This document shows positions 39,048 to 49,319 of a stretch of DNA of 64,000 nucleotides, in pieces. Where the stretch lies: assembly GCF_017355365.1 (NCBI RefSeq), contig NZ_JADIJR010000002.1, forward strand, positions 1 to 64,000, given 5' to 3'. This DNA comes from Microbacterium sp. SD291. GTDB taxonomy: Bacteria > Actinomycetota > Actinomycetes > Actinomycetales > Microbacteriaceae. The notes beneath the pieces were generated by a model. The model searched no databases, was not told the DNA's origin, and worked only from the letters and a program-made list of their open reading frames with translations. Each line of letters opens with the position of its first letter. Positions within the stretch are counted from its first letter, which is position 1. Both the position numbers and the translations under genes were made by a program.

Positions 39048-39776
39048 TCAGGCCCCGAGCGAGGGGGACAGCGGCGCCAGCGCGATCAGCAGGCACGCCG
39101 TCCAGTGGCACAGGAACGCCAGCACGGTGCAGGCGTGGAAGATCTCGTGGAACCCGAAGCGGCCCGGCCACGGATTCGGCTTCTTCAGGGCGTACACGAT
39201 CGCACCCGCCGTGTAGAGCAGGCCGCCGACGATGACCAGCACCATCATCGCGAAGTTCGCGTTCATCAGGTCGACGATGTACATCACCGCAGCCCAGCCG
39301 AGCAGCAGGTAGAGCGCCACGTAGAGCCAGCGCGGCGCGTTGATCCAGAAGACGCGGAACAGGATGCCGAGAAGCGCGCCGCTCCACACCAGGACGAGCA
39401 GGAGTGCGCCCTTCTCCGGGGGCAGCGCGAGGGTCGCGAGCGGCGTGTAGGTGCCGGCGATCAGGAGCAGGATGTTCGCGTGGTCGATCCGCTTCAGGAT
39501 CACCTTCACCTTCGGGCTCCAGTCGAACCGGTGATACAGCGCGGAATTGCCGAACAGGAGCAGAGAGCTCGCCATGAAGACCACGGCGGACCACTTCGCC
39601 GCTGCGCCCTCGGCGAGGACGATCAGGACGACGCCCGCGACGATCGCGACCGGGAAGGTCACGGCGTGCAGCCAGCCCCGCCAGGTCGGTTTGATCTCGG
39701 CGCCCGCATCGTGCTGCGCCTCGGCCATGAGCGGCAGCTCGGGGACGACGGGGGGCGAAGACTCGGGTGTGCTCAC
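39048..39776 (-). CDS. trhA: Hemolysin III/PAQR family membrane protein TrhA
   Basis: 242 aa with seven predicted helices. PAQR family landmarks are GNSALYHRFDWSP (motif with the zinc-type His), RIDHANILLLIAGTYTPLATLAL and GFHEIFHACTVLAFLCHW near the C-terminus. Recent work links bacterial members to membrane homeostasis rather than haemolysis, so the name is historical. The GTG start has TAAGGT (39788-39783) exactly 6 nt upstream. It ends 4 bp from the convergent small membrane protein gene. Confidence 0.94.
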   Translation of the reverse strand: MSTPESSPPVVPELPLMAEAQHDAGAEIKPTWRGWLHAVTFPVAIVAGVVLIVLAEGAAAKWSAVVFMASSLLLFGNSALYHRFDWSPKVKVILKRIDHANILLLIAGTYTPLATLALPPEKGALLLVLVWSGALLGILFRVFWINAPRWLYVALYLLLGWAAVMYIVDLMNANFAMMVLVIVGGLLYTAGAIVYALKKPNPWPGRFGFHEIFHACTVLAFLCHWTACLLIALAPLSPSLGA

Positions 39777-39870
39777 GTGCTCACCTTAGGCCGACCCGCA
39801 TGCCGCAGGCCGTACATATCCTCAGCATCCGCACACGGTACCCGGGGAGGGAGCACGATAGCGTAGGGAG

Positions 39871-40653
39871 GTGATGTCACGCGATGGTCAGGGGCGAGGG
39901 CCGCTGTACCGGCTCTACAGCAGCCGGCTGCGTCGGCACCTCGACCCCGCATCCGTGCCGCACCACGTCGCGATGATGATCGACGGGAACCGACGCTGGG
40001 CGCGTCAGCTCGGCTACTCCACGCCTGCCGAGGGTCACCGCGCCGGTGCCTCGAAGATGCGCGAGTTCCTCGGCTGGTGCGACGAGCTCGGCATCCGCGT
40101 CGTCTCCCTGTACCTGCTCTCCAGCGACAACCTGCGAAAGCGCGATTCGGCTGAACTCGCCGACCTGATCGAGATCATCGCCGAGCTCGCCGAGGCGCTC
40201 TCACGGGAGGGCAACTGGCGGGTGCAGCATGTCGGACGCTCGGACATCCTCGCTCCCGAGCTCGCGCGCGTGCTCGCGGATGCCGAGGAGCGAACACGGG
40301 ATCACACGGGGCTCCACGTCAACCTCGCCGTCGGGTATGGCGGCCGCAACGAGATCGTCGACGCCGTCCGCAGCATCATCACCGCGCACCAGGCCTCGGG
40401 CGGGACGATCGAGGACCTCGCGGCGCACCTCACCCCCGAGATGATCGGCGAGCACCTCTACACCGGAGGCCAGCCCGACCCCGACCTCGTGATCCGCACC
40501 AGCGGAGAGCAGCGGCTCAGCGACTTCCTGCTCTGGCAGAGCGCGCACAGCGAGTTCTACTTCGTGGAGGCGCTCGGGCCCGACCTCCGTCAGGTCGATT
40601 TCCTCCGCGCGATCAGGGACTACGCCGACCGCGACCGGCGCTTCGGGCGCTGA
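39871..40653 (+). CDS. uppS: Isoprenyl (undecaprenyl/decaprenyl) diphosphate synthase
   Basis: cis-Prenyltransferase making the lipid carrier for cell-wall synthesis; 260 aa. Catalytic Asp38 is in MMIDGNRRWAR, and RTSGEQRLSDFLLWQ and SEFYF are the other conserved blocks. The product chain length cannot be read from sequence. The GTG start has TAGCGT (39859-39864) 6 nt upstream. A second start, ATG, follows directly. Confidence 0.96.
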   Translation: MMSRDGQGRGPLYRLYSSRLRRHLDPASVPHHVAMMIDGNRRWARQLGYSTPAEGHRAGASKMREFLGWCDELGIRVVSLYLLSSDNLRKRDSAELADLIEIIAELAEALSREGNWRVQHVGRSDILAPELARVLADAEERTRDHTGLHVNLAVGYGGRNEIVDAVRSIITAHQASGGTIEDLAAHLTPEMIGEHLYTGGQPDPDLVIRTSGEQRLSDFLLWQSAHSEFYFVEALGPDLRQVDFLRAIRDYADRDRRFGR

Positions 40654-40719
40654 GCTCGCTGGACCTGGCTGCGGGGACTCGGTCCGCGAGCCGTCCGAAG
40701 GGCATGCCAGAATGACGCC

Positions 40720-41850
40720 GTGAGCACTTTCGACGACTACCTCGCCACTTTCGACAGCGAGCCGGGCTACCTGAACTGGGCCGCGTTCGGGCCGCTGTCG
40801 CCGTCGGTGCGCGAAGAGGTGTTCGCGGACGCCGACCTCCTCGGCAGCGGCAGGCCCTCATCGCTCGCGCTGGTGGGCGAGCGCATCGGCCAGGCGCAGG
40901 AGCTCGTCGCGGAGCTCCTGGGCTCCGAGGCCGCGGACGTCACGATCCAGCCATCGTCCACGCACGGCCTCATGCAGGCGCTGTACGGGCTGAGCGGTGC
41001 GGTGATCGCGGGCACGGGCGAGTTCCCGAGCGTGAGCCTCACGCTCGACCGCGCGGCCGCAGCCTCGCACGGTGCGCTCACCGCGCGATGGATCACGCCG
41101 GACGACGGCCGGGTGACGCCGGATGCCGTCGCCGAGGCCCTCGACGACGAGGTGACCGCGCTCGTGGTGAGTCACGTCGACTTCCGCACCGGGTACCGCG
41201 TCGACCTGGCGGCGCTGCGCGAGCTGCTGGGACCCGATCGTCTGCTGATCGTCGACGCCGTGCAGTCCTTCGGCATCCTGGAGGAGGACTGGACGGCCGC
41301 GGACGTGGTGGCCGGTCACGGGTACAAGTGGCTCCGAGCGGGGCGCGGCAGCGCGTTCGCCTCGTTCTCGGCACGGGCGCGGGAGCGCATCGCGCCGGTG
41401 CTCAGCGGCATCACCGGCACGACCGCCAGCGGGCTCTTCATGGACGAGTTGCCGGCGCCGACGGCATCCGCCCAGGCCTACACCGTGAGCATGCCGGACA
41501 CGCTCGCCGCAGGGCGGCTCGCCATCGGGGTGCGCGACATGCGAGACGCCGGGGTGGCCGCGATCGAATCGCGCCTCGCGGAGAACGTCGACGCCGTCCT
41601 GGAGATCGCCGATCGCCGCGGCATCGCCGTGATCTCGCCGCGCGAGCGATCCGAGCGGGCGGGGATCGTCGCGCTCGCACCGGAGGAGCCGGCGCGGCTC
41701 GCCGCGGCGCTCGCCAATGCCGGGCTCGTCGTCACCGCGCGCGGGTCGTCGGTGCGCGTGGCGCCGCACGCGGGGACGGACTCCGGGACGCTGCAGCTCC
41801 TCGACGACGCGCTCACGGCGTTCGGCTACGAGACGTTCACCATCGCGTAA
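40720..41850 (+). CDS. Class V aminotransferase-fold PLP enzyme
   Basis: 376 aa, fold-type I, class V (NifS/kynureninase-like). The PLP lysine is in VVAGHGYKWLRAGRG and the phosphate/pyridine site region is VSHVDFRTGYRVDL, with DAVQSFG before it. The sequence is compatible with an aminotransferase or a desulfurase-like enzyme, but the Cys loop of true cysteine desulfurases is absent. The GTG start has CAGAAT at 6 nt. No operon partner. Confidence 0.88.
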   Translation: MSTFDDYLATFDSEPGYLNWAAFGPLSPSVREEVFADADLLGSGRPSSLALVGERIGQAQELVAELLGSEAADVTIQPSSTHGLMQALYGLSGAVIAGTGEFPSVSLTLDRAAAASHGALTARWITPDDGRVTPDAVAEALDDEVTALVVSHVDFRTGYRVDLAALRELLGPDRLLIVDAVQSFGILEEDWTAADVVAGHGYKWLRAGRGSAFASFSARARERIAPVLSGITGTTASGLFMDELPAPTASAQAYTVSMPDTLAAGRLAIGVRDMRDAGVAAIESRLAENVDAVLEIADRRGIAVISPRERSERAGIVALAPEEPARLAAALANAGLVVTARGSSVRVAPHAGTDSGTLQLLDDALTAFGYETFTIA

Positions 41851-42008
41851 CAAGATCGTGGCGTGTCGAGTCGCGGCAATGTCCGCCGCTGGTCGTACGT
41901 TCTAGGCATCGGGCAAGGAGCCCGGTCGGGTCGGCCTCAGGTTGACGACTCGTGACCCCCTGGTCGACTCGTTCGAATAGCCGGGATTCCCCGGGTCGGG
42001 AGTGGGTC

Positions 42009-43391
42009 GTGACCACACGTACAGCGCAGCAGGCCACCAGCACCGCGCAGCAGTCAACCCGTAAGACGCCGAGGCGAGCATCGTCCGGAGGCCCTGATCA
42101 GGACCTCCGCACGTACGTGCTCGACACCTCTGTCCTGCTGAGCGATCCGCAGGCGTTCTTCCGATTCGCCGAGCACTCCGTCGTGCTCCCGGTGGTCGTC
42201 ATCACCGAGCTCGAGGGCAAGCGCCACGACCCCGAGATCGGCTACTTCGCGCGGCAGGCGCTGCGTCACCTCGACGACCTCCGCGTCGAACACGGCAGGC
42301 TGGATTTCCCGGTCGAGGTCGGCGAGGGCGGCACTCTGCGCGTCGAGCTCGCGAACACCGACGCCTCGGTGCTGCCTGCGGGTCTGCGCCTCAGCGACAA
42401 CGACACCCGCATACTCTCCATCGCCATGCACCTCGCGCAGAACGGTCAGGACGTCACGATCGTCTCGAAGGACCTCCCGATGCGCGTGAAGGCGGCGTCC
42501 CTGGGCCTGCGGGCCGAGGAGTACCTCGCCGAGCAGGCGGTCGACTCTGGCTGGACGGGCATCACGACGCTCGATCTCTCCGGCGACGAGATCAGCGACC
42601 TGTACGAGAGCGAGGTCGGGATCAGCGAGGATGCCCGCGGACTGCCGGTGAACACGGGGCTGATCATCCACTCCGAGCGGGGCTCGGCACTCGGACGCGT
42701 GACCGGGGACGGCGAGTACAAGCTGGTGCGCGGAGACCGTGAAGCCTTCGGCATGCACGGCCGATCCGCCGAGCAGCGCATCGCGATCGACCTGCTGCTC
42801 GACCCCGACATCGGCATCGTCTCGCTCGGCGGGCGCGCCGGCACCGGCAAGTCGGCCCTCGCCCTCTGCGCGGGTCTCGAGGCGGTGCTCGAACGGCAGC
42901 AGCAGAAGAAGATCATCGTCTTCCGGCCGCTGTTCGCGGTCGGCGGGCAGGAGCTCGGATACCTTCCCGGTGACCAGGGCGAGAAGATGAGCCCCTGGGG
43001 GCAGGCGGTCTTCGACACGCTCGGCTCCGTGGTCTCCGGCAACGTCCTGGAGGAGGTCGTGGAGCGCGGGATCCTCGAGGTGCTCCCGCTCACGCACATC
43101 CGCGGCCGCTCGCTGCACGACGCGTTCGTGATCGTCGACGAGGCGCAGTCGCTCGAGCGCAACGTGCTGCTCACGGTGCTGAGCCGGATGGGACAGAACT
43201 CCCGCGTCATCCTCACCCACGATGTCGGACAGCGCGACAACCTGCGGGTCGGCCGCCACGACGGCGTCGCCAGCGTGATCGAGACGCTCAAGGGTCACGA
43301 CCTGTTCGCCCATGTCACGCTGATGCGCTCCGAGCGCTCCGCGATCGCCGCGCTCGTCACGGAGCTCCTGGAGGGTGCAGAGCTCAGCTGA
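42009..43391 (+). CDS. PIN domain-PhoH ATPase fusion (PhoH2-like)
   Basis: 460 aa. A Thr/Ser-rich start leads to a PIN ribonuclease domain (about 35-165; [12 protein letters not shown] and [11 protein letters not shown] give its acidic residues) and a C-terminal PhoH ATPase with Walker [12 protein letters not shown] (from residue 275) and [12 protein letters not shown]. Such PhoH2 proteins are sequence-guided RNA helicase/nucleases in mycobacteria. The GTG start at 42009 follows GGGAGTGG. The 158-bp gap upstream may hold a leader; no known riboswitch was seen. Confidence 0.93.
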   Translation: MTTRTAQQATSTAQQSTRKTPRRASSGGPDQDLRTYVLDTSVLLSDPQAFFRFAEHSVVLPVVVITELEGKRHDPEIGYFARQALRHLDDLRVEHGRLDFPVEVGEGGTLRVELANTDASVLPAGLRLSDNDTRILSIAMHLAQNGQDVTIVSKDLPMRVKAASLGLRAEEYLAEQAVDSGWTGITTLDLSGDEISDLYESEVGISEDARGLPVNTGLIIHSERGSALGRVTGDGEYKLVRGDREAFGMHGRSAEQRIAIDLLLDPDIGIVSLGGRAGTGKSALALCAGLEAVLERQQQKKIIVFRPLFAVGGQELGYLPGDQGEKMSPWGQAVFDTLGSVVSGNVLEEVVERGILEVLPLTHIRGRSLHDAFVIVDEAQSLERNVLLTVLSRMGQNSRVILTHDVGQRDNLRVGRHDGVASVIETLKGHDLFAHVTLMRSERSAIAALVTELLEGAELS

Positions 43392-43399
43392 GAGCGGGG

Positions 43400-43433
43400 G
43401 AGGACGGCGGATGCCGCGGCATCCGCTGTCCTC
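43400..43433 (+). terminator. Terminator after the PhoH gene
   Basis: GAGGACGGCGGATGCC (43400-43415) pairs with GGCATCCGCTGTCCTC (43418-43433) with one G-U pair and a 2-nt loop, followed by GTCTTTCTCC. Confidence 0.85.
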
Positions 43434-43508
43434 GTCTTTCTCCACGTGCGCCGGGTCGTACCGCTCCGGGGGCGCGCGGCGCGACGCCCGCGTCCGACCC
43501 GGGGAAAG

Positions 43509-43544
43509 ACGGATGCCACGACCCGTGAGGGCCGTGGCATCCGT
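43509..43544. terminator. Terminator after fumC
   Basis: ACGGATGCCACG (43509-43520) pairs with CGTGGCATCCGT (43533-43544) around a 12-nt loop. It lies 21 bp after the fumC stop on the minus strand. Confidence 0.75.
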
Positions 43545-43564
43545 CGTCTGAGCGTGGCCGGGGC

Positions 43565-44959
43565 TCAGCCCGGGTGGGTCATCGAGAGCAGGTCGAGCTT
43601 CTCGTCCAGCTGCTCGATCGTGAGCTCGCCGCGCTCGACGTAGCCGAGCTCGATCACGGCGTCGCGCACCGTGATGCCGTTGGCGACCGAGTGCTTGGCG
43701 ATCTTCGCCGCGGCCTCGTAGCCGATGAGCTTGTTCAGCGGGGTGACGATCGAGGGGCTCATGCCGGCGAAAGCGGCGGAGCGCTCGAGGTTGGCCTGCA
43801 GCCCGTCGACGGTCTTGTCCGCCAGGACGCGCGAGGCGTTCGAGAGGAGCCGGATCGACTCGAGCAGCGCCGTGCCCATCACCGGGATGGCGACGTTCAG
43901 CTCGAACGAGCCGGATGCTCCGGCCCAGGCGACCGTCGCGTCGTTGCCGATCACGCGTGCGCAGACCATTAGCACGGCCTCAGGGACGACCGGGTTGACC
44001 TTGCCGGGCATGATCGAGGAGCCGGGCTGCAGGTCCGGGATGTGCAGCTCGCCGAGGCCGGTGTTGGGGCCGGAGCCCATCCAGCGCAGGTCGTTGTTGA
44101 TCTTCGTCAGGGAGACGGCGATCGTCCGGAGGGCGCCGGACGCCTCGACGAGTCCGTCGCGGTTCGCCTGCGCCTCGAAGTGGTCCTTCGCCTCGGTGAT
44201 CGGGAGCTCGGTCTCGGCCGCGAGCAGCTCGATGACCTTCTGCGGGAAGCCGAGCGGCGTGTTGATGCCGGTGCCGACGGCGGTGCCGCCGAGCGGGACC
44301 TCCGCGACGCGGGGGAGAGCCGACTGCACGCGCTCGATGCCGAGACGCATCTGGCGGGCGTAGCCGCCGAACTCCTGGCCGAGGGTGACCGGAGTCGCGT
44401 CCATGAGGTGGGTGCGGCCGGACTTGACGGCGTTCTTCCAGAGTTCGGCCTTCGCCTCGAGCGCCACGGCGAGGTGGTCGAGCGAGGGGATGAGCGTGTC
44501 GATGAGCGCCTGCGTGACCGCGATGTGCACCGAGGTCGGGAACACGTCGTTCGAGGACTGCGAGGCGTTCACATGGTCGTTGGGGTGCACGTTCGCGCCG
44601 AGGATGCGGGTCGCGAGCGTTGCGAGCACCTCGTTCATGTTCATGTTCGACGAGGTGCCGGAGCCGGTCTGGTACGTGTCGACCGGGAATTCTCCGTCGT
44701 GGTCGCCGGCGGCCACGGCATCCGCGGCCTGGGCGATCGCGTCGGCGATCGCGCCGTCGAGGGTGCCGAGCTCCTTGTTCGCCAGCGCCGCGGCCTTCTT
44801 GATGCGGGCGAGGGCGGCGATCTGCGTCGACTCCAGCCCCTTGCCCGAGATCGGGAAGTTCTCGACGGCGCGCTGCGTCTGCGCGCCGTACAGCGCGTTC
44901 ACGGGCACCCGCACCTCACCCATGGTGTCGTGCTCGATGCGGAACTCGGTATCGGTCAT
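43565..44959 (-). CDS. fumC: Class II fumarate hydratase
   Basis: TCA-cycle fumarase of the iron-free class, 464 aa. The superfamily signature [10 protein letters not shown] is intact, together with [14 protein letters not shown] and [17 protein letters not shown]. The tetrameric active site is complete in these three blocks. The ATG lies behind GAGGAGGG. It is the last gene of a minus-strand run that begins with xseA or xseB. Confidence 0.98.
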   Translation of the reverse strand: MTDTEFRIEHDTMGEVRVPVNALYGAQTQRAVENFPISGKGLESTQIAALARIKKAAALANKELGTLDGAIADAIAQAADAVAAGDHDGEFPVDTYQTGSGTSSNMNMNEVLATLATRILGANVHPNDHVNASQSSNDVFPTSVHIAVTQALIDTLIPSLDHLAVALEAKAELWKNAVKSGRTHLMDATPVTLGQEFGGYARQMRLGIERVQSALPRVAEVPLGGTAVGTGINTPLGFPQKVIELLAAETELPITEAKDHFEAQANRDGLVEASGALRTIAVSLTKINNDLRWMGSGPNTGLGELHIPDLQPGSSIMPGKVNPVVPEAVLMVCARVIGNDATVAWAGASGSFELNVAIPVMGTALLESIRLLSNASRVLADKTVDGLQANLERSAAFAGMSPSIVTPLNKLIGYEAAAKIAKHSVANGITVRDAVIELGYVERGELTIEQLDEKLDLLSMTHPG

Positions 44960-45023
44960 TCCGAACCCTCCTCGGTTGCGGGGTCGATCCCCCGGATATG
45001 CGTGTCTGGTGGTGCTGTCGGGG

Positions 45024-45668
45024 TCAGTGGGCGGCGTCGAGGCCGACGGTGATGACGGGCACGGCGGTGCCCTCGGCGAGACGGTAGTTGGCGCCGACGA
45101 TTCCCAGCCGGCCCTGGGCGACGGCGTCGCTGATCAGCTCCGACGACTGCAGCAGGTCGCCGACGGTGTTGCGCAGGTGCTCACGGCCGACGAGCTCGGC
45201 GTCGATGTCGGCGACGGTGGTGCCGCCGTTCTCGACCAGCACCTTGCGCGCGGCGGGCACGATCGGGGCGATGAGCTTCCAGATGTGCGGCGGCAGCGGC
45301 GTCGCATCGATCGCGGTGCCGTCGATGGCGGCCTTCACCGCGCCGCAGGAGTCGTGCGCGAGGACGACGATCAGCGGCACGTGCAACACGGCCACCGCGT
45401 ATTCGAGGCTCGCCACGATCGACTCGCCGATGACCTGCCCGGCGTTGCGCACGACGAACAGGTCGCCGAGGCCGAGGTCGAAGATGATCTCCGCGGCGAG
45501 GCGGGAGTCCGAGCAGCCGAACAGGGTCGCCACCGGGTTCTGCGCCTCGGCGATGCGGTGCCGTCGGGCGACATCCTGGTTCGGATGCGCCGGCTCGTCG
45601 TTCACGAACCGGCGATTGCCGTCCTGCATCTTCTGCCAGGCGGCTGCGGGGGTCAGCGCGTGGGTCAT
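45024..45668 (-). CDS. Beta-class carbonic anhydrase
   Basis: 214 aa zinc enzyme interconverting CO2 and bicarbonate. The zinc ligands are Cys52 in GCSDSR, then His105 and Cys108 in AHDSCGAV, with the Asp54-Arg56 dyad. The ATG at 45668 follows GGAGGCCCC and overlaps the DUF4245 stop (ATGA), implying coupled translation. It could supply bicarbonate for carboxylases such as PEP carboxylase; that link is an inference. Confidence 0.96.
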   Translation of the reverse strand: MTHALTPAAAWQKMQDGNRRFVNDEPAHPNQDVARRHRIAEAQNPVATLFGCSDSRLAAEIIFDLGLGDLFVVRNAGQVIGESIVASLEYAVAVLHVPLIVVLAHDSCGAVKAAIDGTAIDATPLPPHIWKLIAPIVPAARKVLVENGGTTVADIDAELVGREHLRNTVGDLLQSSELISDAVAQGRLGIVGANYRLAEGTAVPVITVGLDAAH

Positions 45669-46309
45669 GGGGCCTCCGACATGGTGCGGATCTGGGGGAC
45701 GAGGGATTCTGCGAGCTCTGCCGTGGAGTCGGCCGTGCGGGAGCCGTAGAGCAGCAGGTAGTCGTCGCCGGCCTGCGTGCCGATCGCGTAGGTCACGTTC
45801 TGCTTCGCTCCGGCGTTGCCGACCTCGAAGACGTCCCACTCCAGGCCGCCGATCGAGACCGAATCCGTCGGCGCGATGCCGTTCAGGCGCTGCGGCGCCC
45901 AGGCGGAGTCGGCGTCGAACGCCTGCGCGAGCCGGATGAAGCCGCGCTCGTCCTCTGCCTCAGGCGCCAGTGTGACATCCCAGACGACGGTCGCGCCGCC
46001 CGACAGCTCTGCGACGTTGACGCGCCAGAAATCGCCGAGCTCGGGCACGATCACCGGGCTCTCCATCGTGGACTCGACGTCGGCGGCGATGCCGGCGAGA
46101 TCGATGCTCGGTGCGGATGCCGGCTCGCCGCGGGGCACCGCGAAGACGATGACGGCGACGATCGCGAGGGTCACCACAAGCGCGGCGATCAGGTTGCGCA
46201 CGTTCTGGCTCGACCGGTAGGCGCTGCTGAACGCCGCCTTGCGTGCGGCGGTCTCCTCAGGAGTCTCCGGCCGGCCGAGCTCCGCGACGACGGGGGCGGG
46301 CTTGTCCAT
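45665..46309 (-). CDS. DUF4245 membrane protein
   Basis: 214 aa. A cytoplasmic start (MDKPAPVVAELGRPETPEETAA) leads to one membrane helix (about 39-60) and an extracytoplasmic domain with the family block WRVNVAELSGGATVVWDVTLAP. Function unknown; the gene is a common neighbour of xseA/xseB in actinobacteria. The start is ambiguous: GTG and ATG are adjacent codons at the xseB stop. I use the ATG, which shares one base with that stop. Confidence 0.88.
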   Translation of the reverse strand: MDKPAPVVAELGRPETPEETAARKAAFSSAYRSSQNVRNLIAALVVTLAIVAVIVFAVPRGEPASAPSIDLAGIAADVESTMESPVIVPELGDFWRVNVAELSGGATVVWDVTLAPEAEDERGFIRLAQAFDADSAWAPQRLNGIAPTDSVSIGGLEWDVFEVGNAGAKQNVTYAIGTQAGDDYLLLYGSRTADSTAELAESLVPQIRTMSEAP

Positions 46310-46551
46310 CACTTTGCGCCGTCCGAGGGATCGGAATCGGATGCCGCCGCACGAGCCGCCTCGAGCCGGCGCTTCGCGCCCAGCAGCCACTCCTCGCAGC
46401 GGGCCGCGAGTGCCTCGCCGCGCTCCCAGAGGGCGAGCGACTGCTCCAGGGTCGGTGCGCCCTGCTCCAGCTCGGACACGACGCGGACGAGCTCGTCACG
46501 AGCGGCCTCGAAGGACAGCGTCTCAACGGGGGTGTCGTTCTGCGCGCTCAC
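46309..46551 (-). CDS. xseB: Exodeoxyribonuclease VII small subunit
   Basis: 80 aa. The conserved helix SFEAARDELVRVVSELEQGAPTLEQSLALWERGEALAARCEEWL is typical of XseB, which binds the large subunit as an oligomer. The GTG start has TAGGAT (46563-46558) 6 nt before it, so a separate start site within the xse run is likely. A Ser/Asp tail follows the helices. Confidence 0.95.
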   Translation of the reverse strand: MSAQNDTPVETLSFEAARDELVRVVSELEQGAPTLEQSLALWERGEALAARCEEWLLGAKRRLEAARAAASDSDPSDGAK

Positions 46552-46628
46552 CCCTCCATCCTACGCGCTGAGCGGAGCGGCCCTGCCCTCGTGCGGGTGC
46601 GCAAGAACGCCTCCCGCACGCACGCACG

Positions 46629-47906
46629 TCAAGAGCCCTCGGGGATCTCGCCCTCGGATCGAGCGGCCACCGAGCCGCGGTCGACGGTGATCGTCAGGCT
46701 GCTGCCGGCCGGAGCATCCGCCGCGTCGCGCAGGATGACGCCGCCCTCCAGATGGGCGATCGCATAGCCGCGCGCCAGCGTGGCGGCAGGCGAGAGGGCT
46801 CGCAGCGAAGCCCGGAGCTCGGTGGTCTTGCGGCCGGCGACGTCCATCTGCCTCGTCACCGTGTCGCGTCCGCGGGAGAGCAGCAGCCAGAGCTCCTGCG
46901 CCCGCGACTCGATGATCGGATCGGGTGAGCGGAGCACAGGGCGGGAGCGCAGCTGCTCCAGCTGCGCGATGTCGTGCGAGAGCCGCTGGGTCAGCCGGGT
47001 GGTCGCGCGCGAGCGCAGCTGGGCGACCAGTGCTCGCTGCTCGCTGACGTCGGGGACGACGCGCTTCGCGGCATCCGTCGGCGTCGAGGCACGGAGGTCG
47101 GCGACGTCGTCGAGAAGAGGATGGTCGTTCTCGTGCCCGATCGCGCTGACGACCGGGGTGGATGCCGCGGCCACCGCGCGCACGAGACGCTCGTCGCTGA
47201 ACCCGAGCAGGGTCTGCGGGTCACCGCCGCCGCGGGCGATGATGATGACGTCGACCTCGGGGTCCGCGTCGAGCCGGGCCAGGGCGGCGAGCGTGTCCGG
47301 GACGCACCGGTCGCCCTGGACGGCCGCATACTCCGTGCGGAAGCGCACCTGCGGCCATCGGAGCTCGGCATTGCGATGGACGTCCTTCTCGGCATCCGAT
47401 CGCTCACCCGTGATGAGCCCGATCACGTGCGGCAGGAACGGCAGCCTCTTCTTGCGTGCCGGATCGAAGAGCCCCTCCTGGCGGAGCTGCGCCCGCAGCT
47501 TCTCGAGCCGCTCCAGCTGGTCGCCGAGCCCGACGTGCTTCATCGCGGACACGGCGAAGCTGAAGTCGCCCGCCTTGACGAAGTAGTCGGCCTTCACCGC
47601 GGCGACGACGTGGTCGCCGACGCCGAGGTCGCCCGGGATGCGCGCGCGCACGCTCGACCAGATCCGGATCGAGATCTGCGCGTCGGAGCGGGTGTCCTTG
47701 AGACGGGCGAAGATGTTGCCTGCGCGCACGTTCCACGACGTGATCTCGCCCTCGACCCAGACCGTGTTCCACCGCGCGATGAAGTCGCGGATGGTCGCGT
47801 TCAGGCGCGCGACGGAGGTCGGGGCGTCGGCGGTGGAGTCGCGAGGCGCCACGGCATCCGCCGGCGGAGCCTCCCCCGGCGCGGTCGCGGCTTCGAAGAC
47901 TGTCAT
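46629..47906 (-). CDS. xseA: Exodeoxyribonuclease VII large subunit
   Basis: 425 aa. The N-terminal OB fold (about 30-130, SVARLNATIRDFIARWNTVWVEGEI) binds single-stranded DNA, and the catalytic domain has the GLITGERSDAEKDV and IIIARGGGDPQTLLGFSDERLVRAV blocks with the Asp and Gly-rich residues of the family. The C-terminus ends with the short RGYAIAH region. The ATG at 47906 has GAAGGA upstream; in-frame codons before it are not conserved. Divergent from ispH, with 50 bp between. Confidence 0.96.
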   Translation of the reverse strand: MTVFEAATAPGEAPPADAVAPRDSTADAPTSVARLNATIRDFIARWNTVWVEGEITSWNVRAGNIFARLKDTRSDAQISIRIWSSVRARIPGDLGVGDHVVAAVKADYFVKAGDFSFAVSAMKHVGLGDQLERLEKLRAQLRQEGLFDPARKKRLPFLPHVIGLITGERSDAEKDVHRNAELRWPQVRFRTEYAAVQGDRCVPDTLAALARLDADPEVDVIIIARGGGDPQTLLGFSDERLVRAVAAASTPVVSAIGHENDHPLLDDVADLRASTPTDAAKRVVPDVSEQRALVAQLRSRATTRLTQRLSHDIAQLEQLRSRPVLRSPDPIIESRAQELWLLLSRGRDTVTRQMDVAGRKTTELRASLRALSPAATLARGYAIAHLEGGVILRDAADAPAGSSLTITVDRGSVAARSEGEIPEGS

Positions 47907-47956
47907 TGCTCGGTCCTTCCCGGTCCTGCCCAGGTTCGCGGCGGTAGAATCCAGAG

Positions 47957-49030
47957 GTGACTTCAACTGCCGTTCATCTGCCTGTTCCGCGTATGCCTCG
48001 AGTGCGTGCGGCGGCAGGACGGCTTCAGGATAACCCGGTGGACGGACACAAGCGGGTTCTGCTCGCCGCTCCGCGCGGATACTGCGCGGGTGTCGACCGT
48101 GCGGTCGTGGCGGTCGAGAAGGCGCTGGAGCGCTACGGTGCGCCGGTGTACGTGCGCAAGCAGATCGTCCACAACATCCACGTCGTCACCGAGCTCGAGG
48201 AGAAGGGCGCGATCTTCGTCGAGGAGGTCGACGAGGTCCCCGAGGGCGCGCACGTCGTGTTCAGCGCCCACGGCGTCTCCCCGGCAGTCGTCGACGCGGC
48301 ATCCGACCGCGGTCTGCACGCGATCGACGCGACGTGCCCGCTGGTGACGAAGGTGCACCGCGAGGCGGTGCGCTTCGCGCGGGACGACTTCGAGATCCTG
48401 CTGATCGGCCATGAGGGGCACGAGGAGGTCGAGGGCACAGCAGGCGAGGCGCCCGACCACGTCACGATCGTGAACTCGCCCGCCGAAGCCGACACCGTGC
48501 AGGTGAAGGACCCGTCGAAGGTCGTCTGGCTCTCGCAGACCACCCTCTCCGTCGACGAGACCATGGAGACCGTCAACCGTCTCCGCCTGCGCTTCCCCGA
48601 CCTGCAGAACCCGCCATCCGACGACATCTGCTATGCGACGCAGAACCGTCAGGTCGCGATCAAGAAGGTCGCAGCCGGAGCCGATCTCGTGATCGTCGTC
48701 GGCTCGTCGAACTCCTCGAACTCGGTCCGCCTGGTCGAAGTCGCGCTCGAGTACGGCGCGAAGGCCGCCTACCGCGTCGACTACGCGGAGGAGGTCAAGC
48801 AGGAGTGGCTCGACGGCGTCGAGACCGTCGGCGTGACCAGCGGGGCATCCGTCCCCGAGGTGCTCGTCCGGGAGGTGCTCGAGGCCCTCGACGGCGCCGG
48901 GTACCACGACGTCGAAGAGGTGCGCACGGCGGAGGAGGACCTCATGTTCTCGCTCCCCAAGGAGCTGCGCCAGGATGCCGCGGGCCAGCGCGATGCGCGC
49001 GCCCTCGGCGGACGGGCCGCGGGCGCCTGA
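47957..49030 (+). CDS. ispH: 4-hydroxy-3-methylbut-2-enyl diphosphate reductase
   Basis: Last step of the MEP isoprenoid pathway; 357 aa. The three iron-sulfur cysteines are Cys43 (RGYCAGV), Cys127 (DATCPLV) and Cys225 ([11 protein letters not shown]), and the acid-base Glu is in the [10 protein letters not shown] region. The GTG start has TAGAAT (47945-47950) exactly 6 nt before it. The first 28 residues are an N-terminal extension of no clear function. Confidence 0.97.
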   Translation: MTSTAVHLPVPRMPRVRAAAGRLQDNPVDGHKRVLLAAPRGYCAGVDRAVVAVEKALERYGAPVYVRKQIVHNIHVVTELEEKGAIFVEEVDEVPEGAHVVFSAHGVSPAVVDAASDRGLHAIDATCPLVTKVHREAVRFARDDFEILLIGHEGHEEVEGTAGEAPDHVTIVNSPAEADTVQVKDPSKVVWLSQTTLSVDETMETVNRLRLRFPDLQNPPSDDICYATQNRQVAIKKVAAGADLVIVVGSSNSSNSVRLVEVALEYGAKAAYRVDYAEEVKQEWLDGVETVGVTSGASVPEVLVREVLEALDGAGYHDVEEVRTAEEDLMFSLPKELRQDAAGQRDARALGGRAAGA

Positions 49031-49319
49031 GTCGGAGAGCATCCGATATCTGGATCAGATCCAGTATTTCTCGCGCAAGGCCCTGGCGCTTCGGCAGGCG
49101 CTTTCCTATGATCGGGATCAGTAGTCGTGCGTGCAGATGGACTACCGGCCGGAGGTGTGTCCCCAGCACTCCGCTGACCGGCTGGATGACGAGCGCTTCC
49201 GATGCTCCGAATCCGCGGCCCCGAGGACTCCCCAGACCTCCGGGGCCGCCATCGCGTCGGGCCGCTGTCATCGTGCGGGGCTGGGAACGGCTCCTAAGCG
49301 GGGCCGTTAGCATGGCGGG
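49031..49319 (+). other. 289-bp non-coding gap with several hairpins
   Basis: No convincing ORF. Visible structure: CTGGAT/ATCCAG (49050-49064), GTAGTC/GACTAC further on, and GCGGCCCCG (49215-49223) pairing perfectly with CGGGGCCGC (49241-49249). The last is a candidate terminator for ispH or a small RNA. I could not match it to 6S, SRP or another known RNA. The -10 of the next gene lies at 49308-49313. Confidence 0.5.

Noticed and set aside
41851..42008. Riboswitch upstream of the PhoH gene
   Set aside because: The gap is GC-rich with no consensus of a known riboswitch.
49031..49319. 6S RNA or SRP RNA candidate
   Set aside because: No SRP core motif and no convincing 6S-type closing stems and bubble; left as unexplained.
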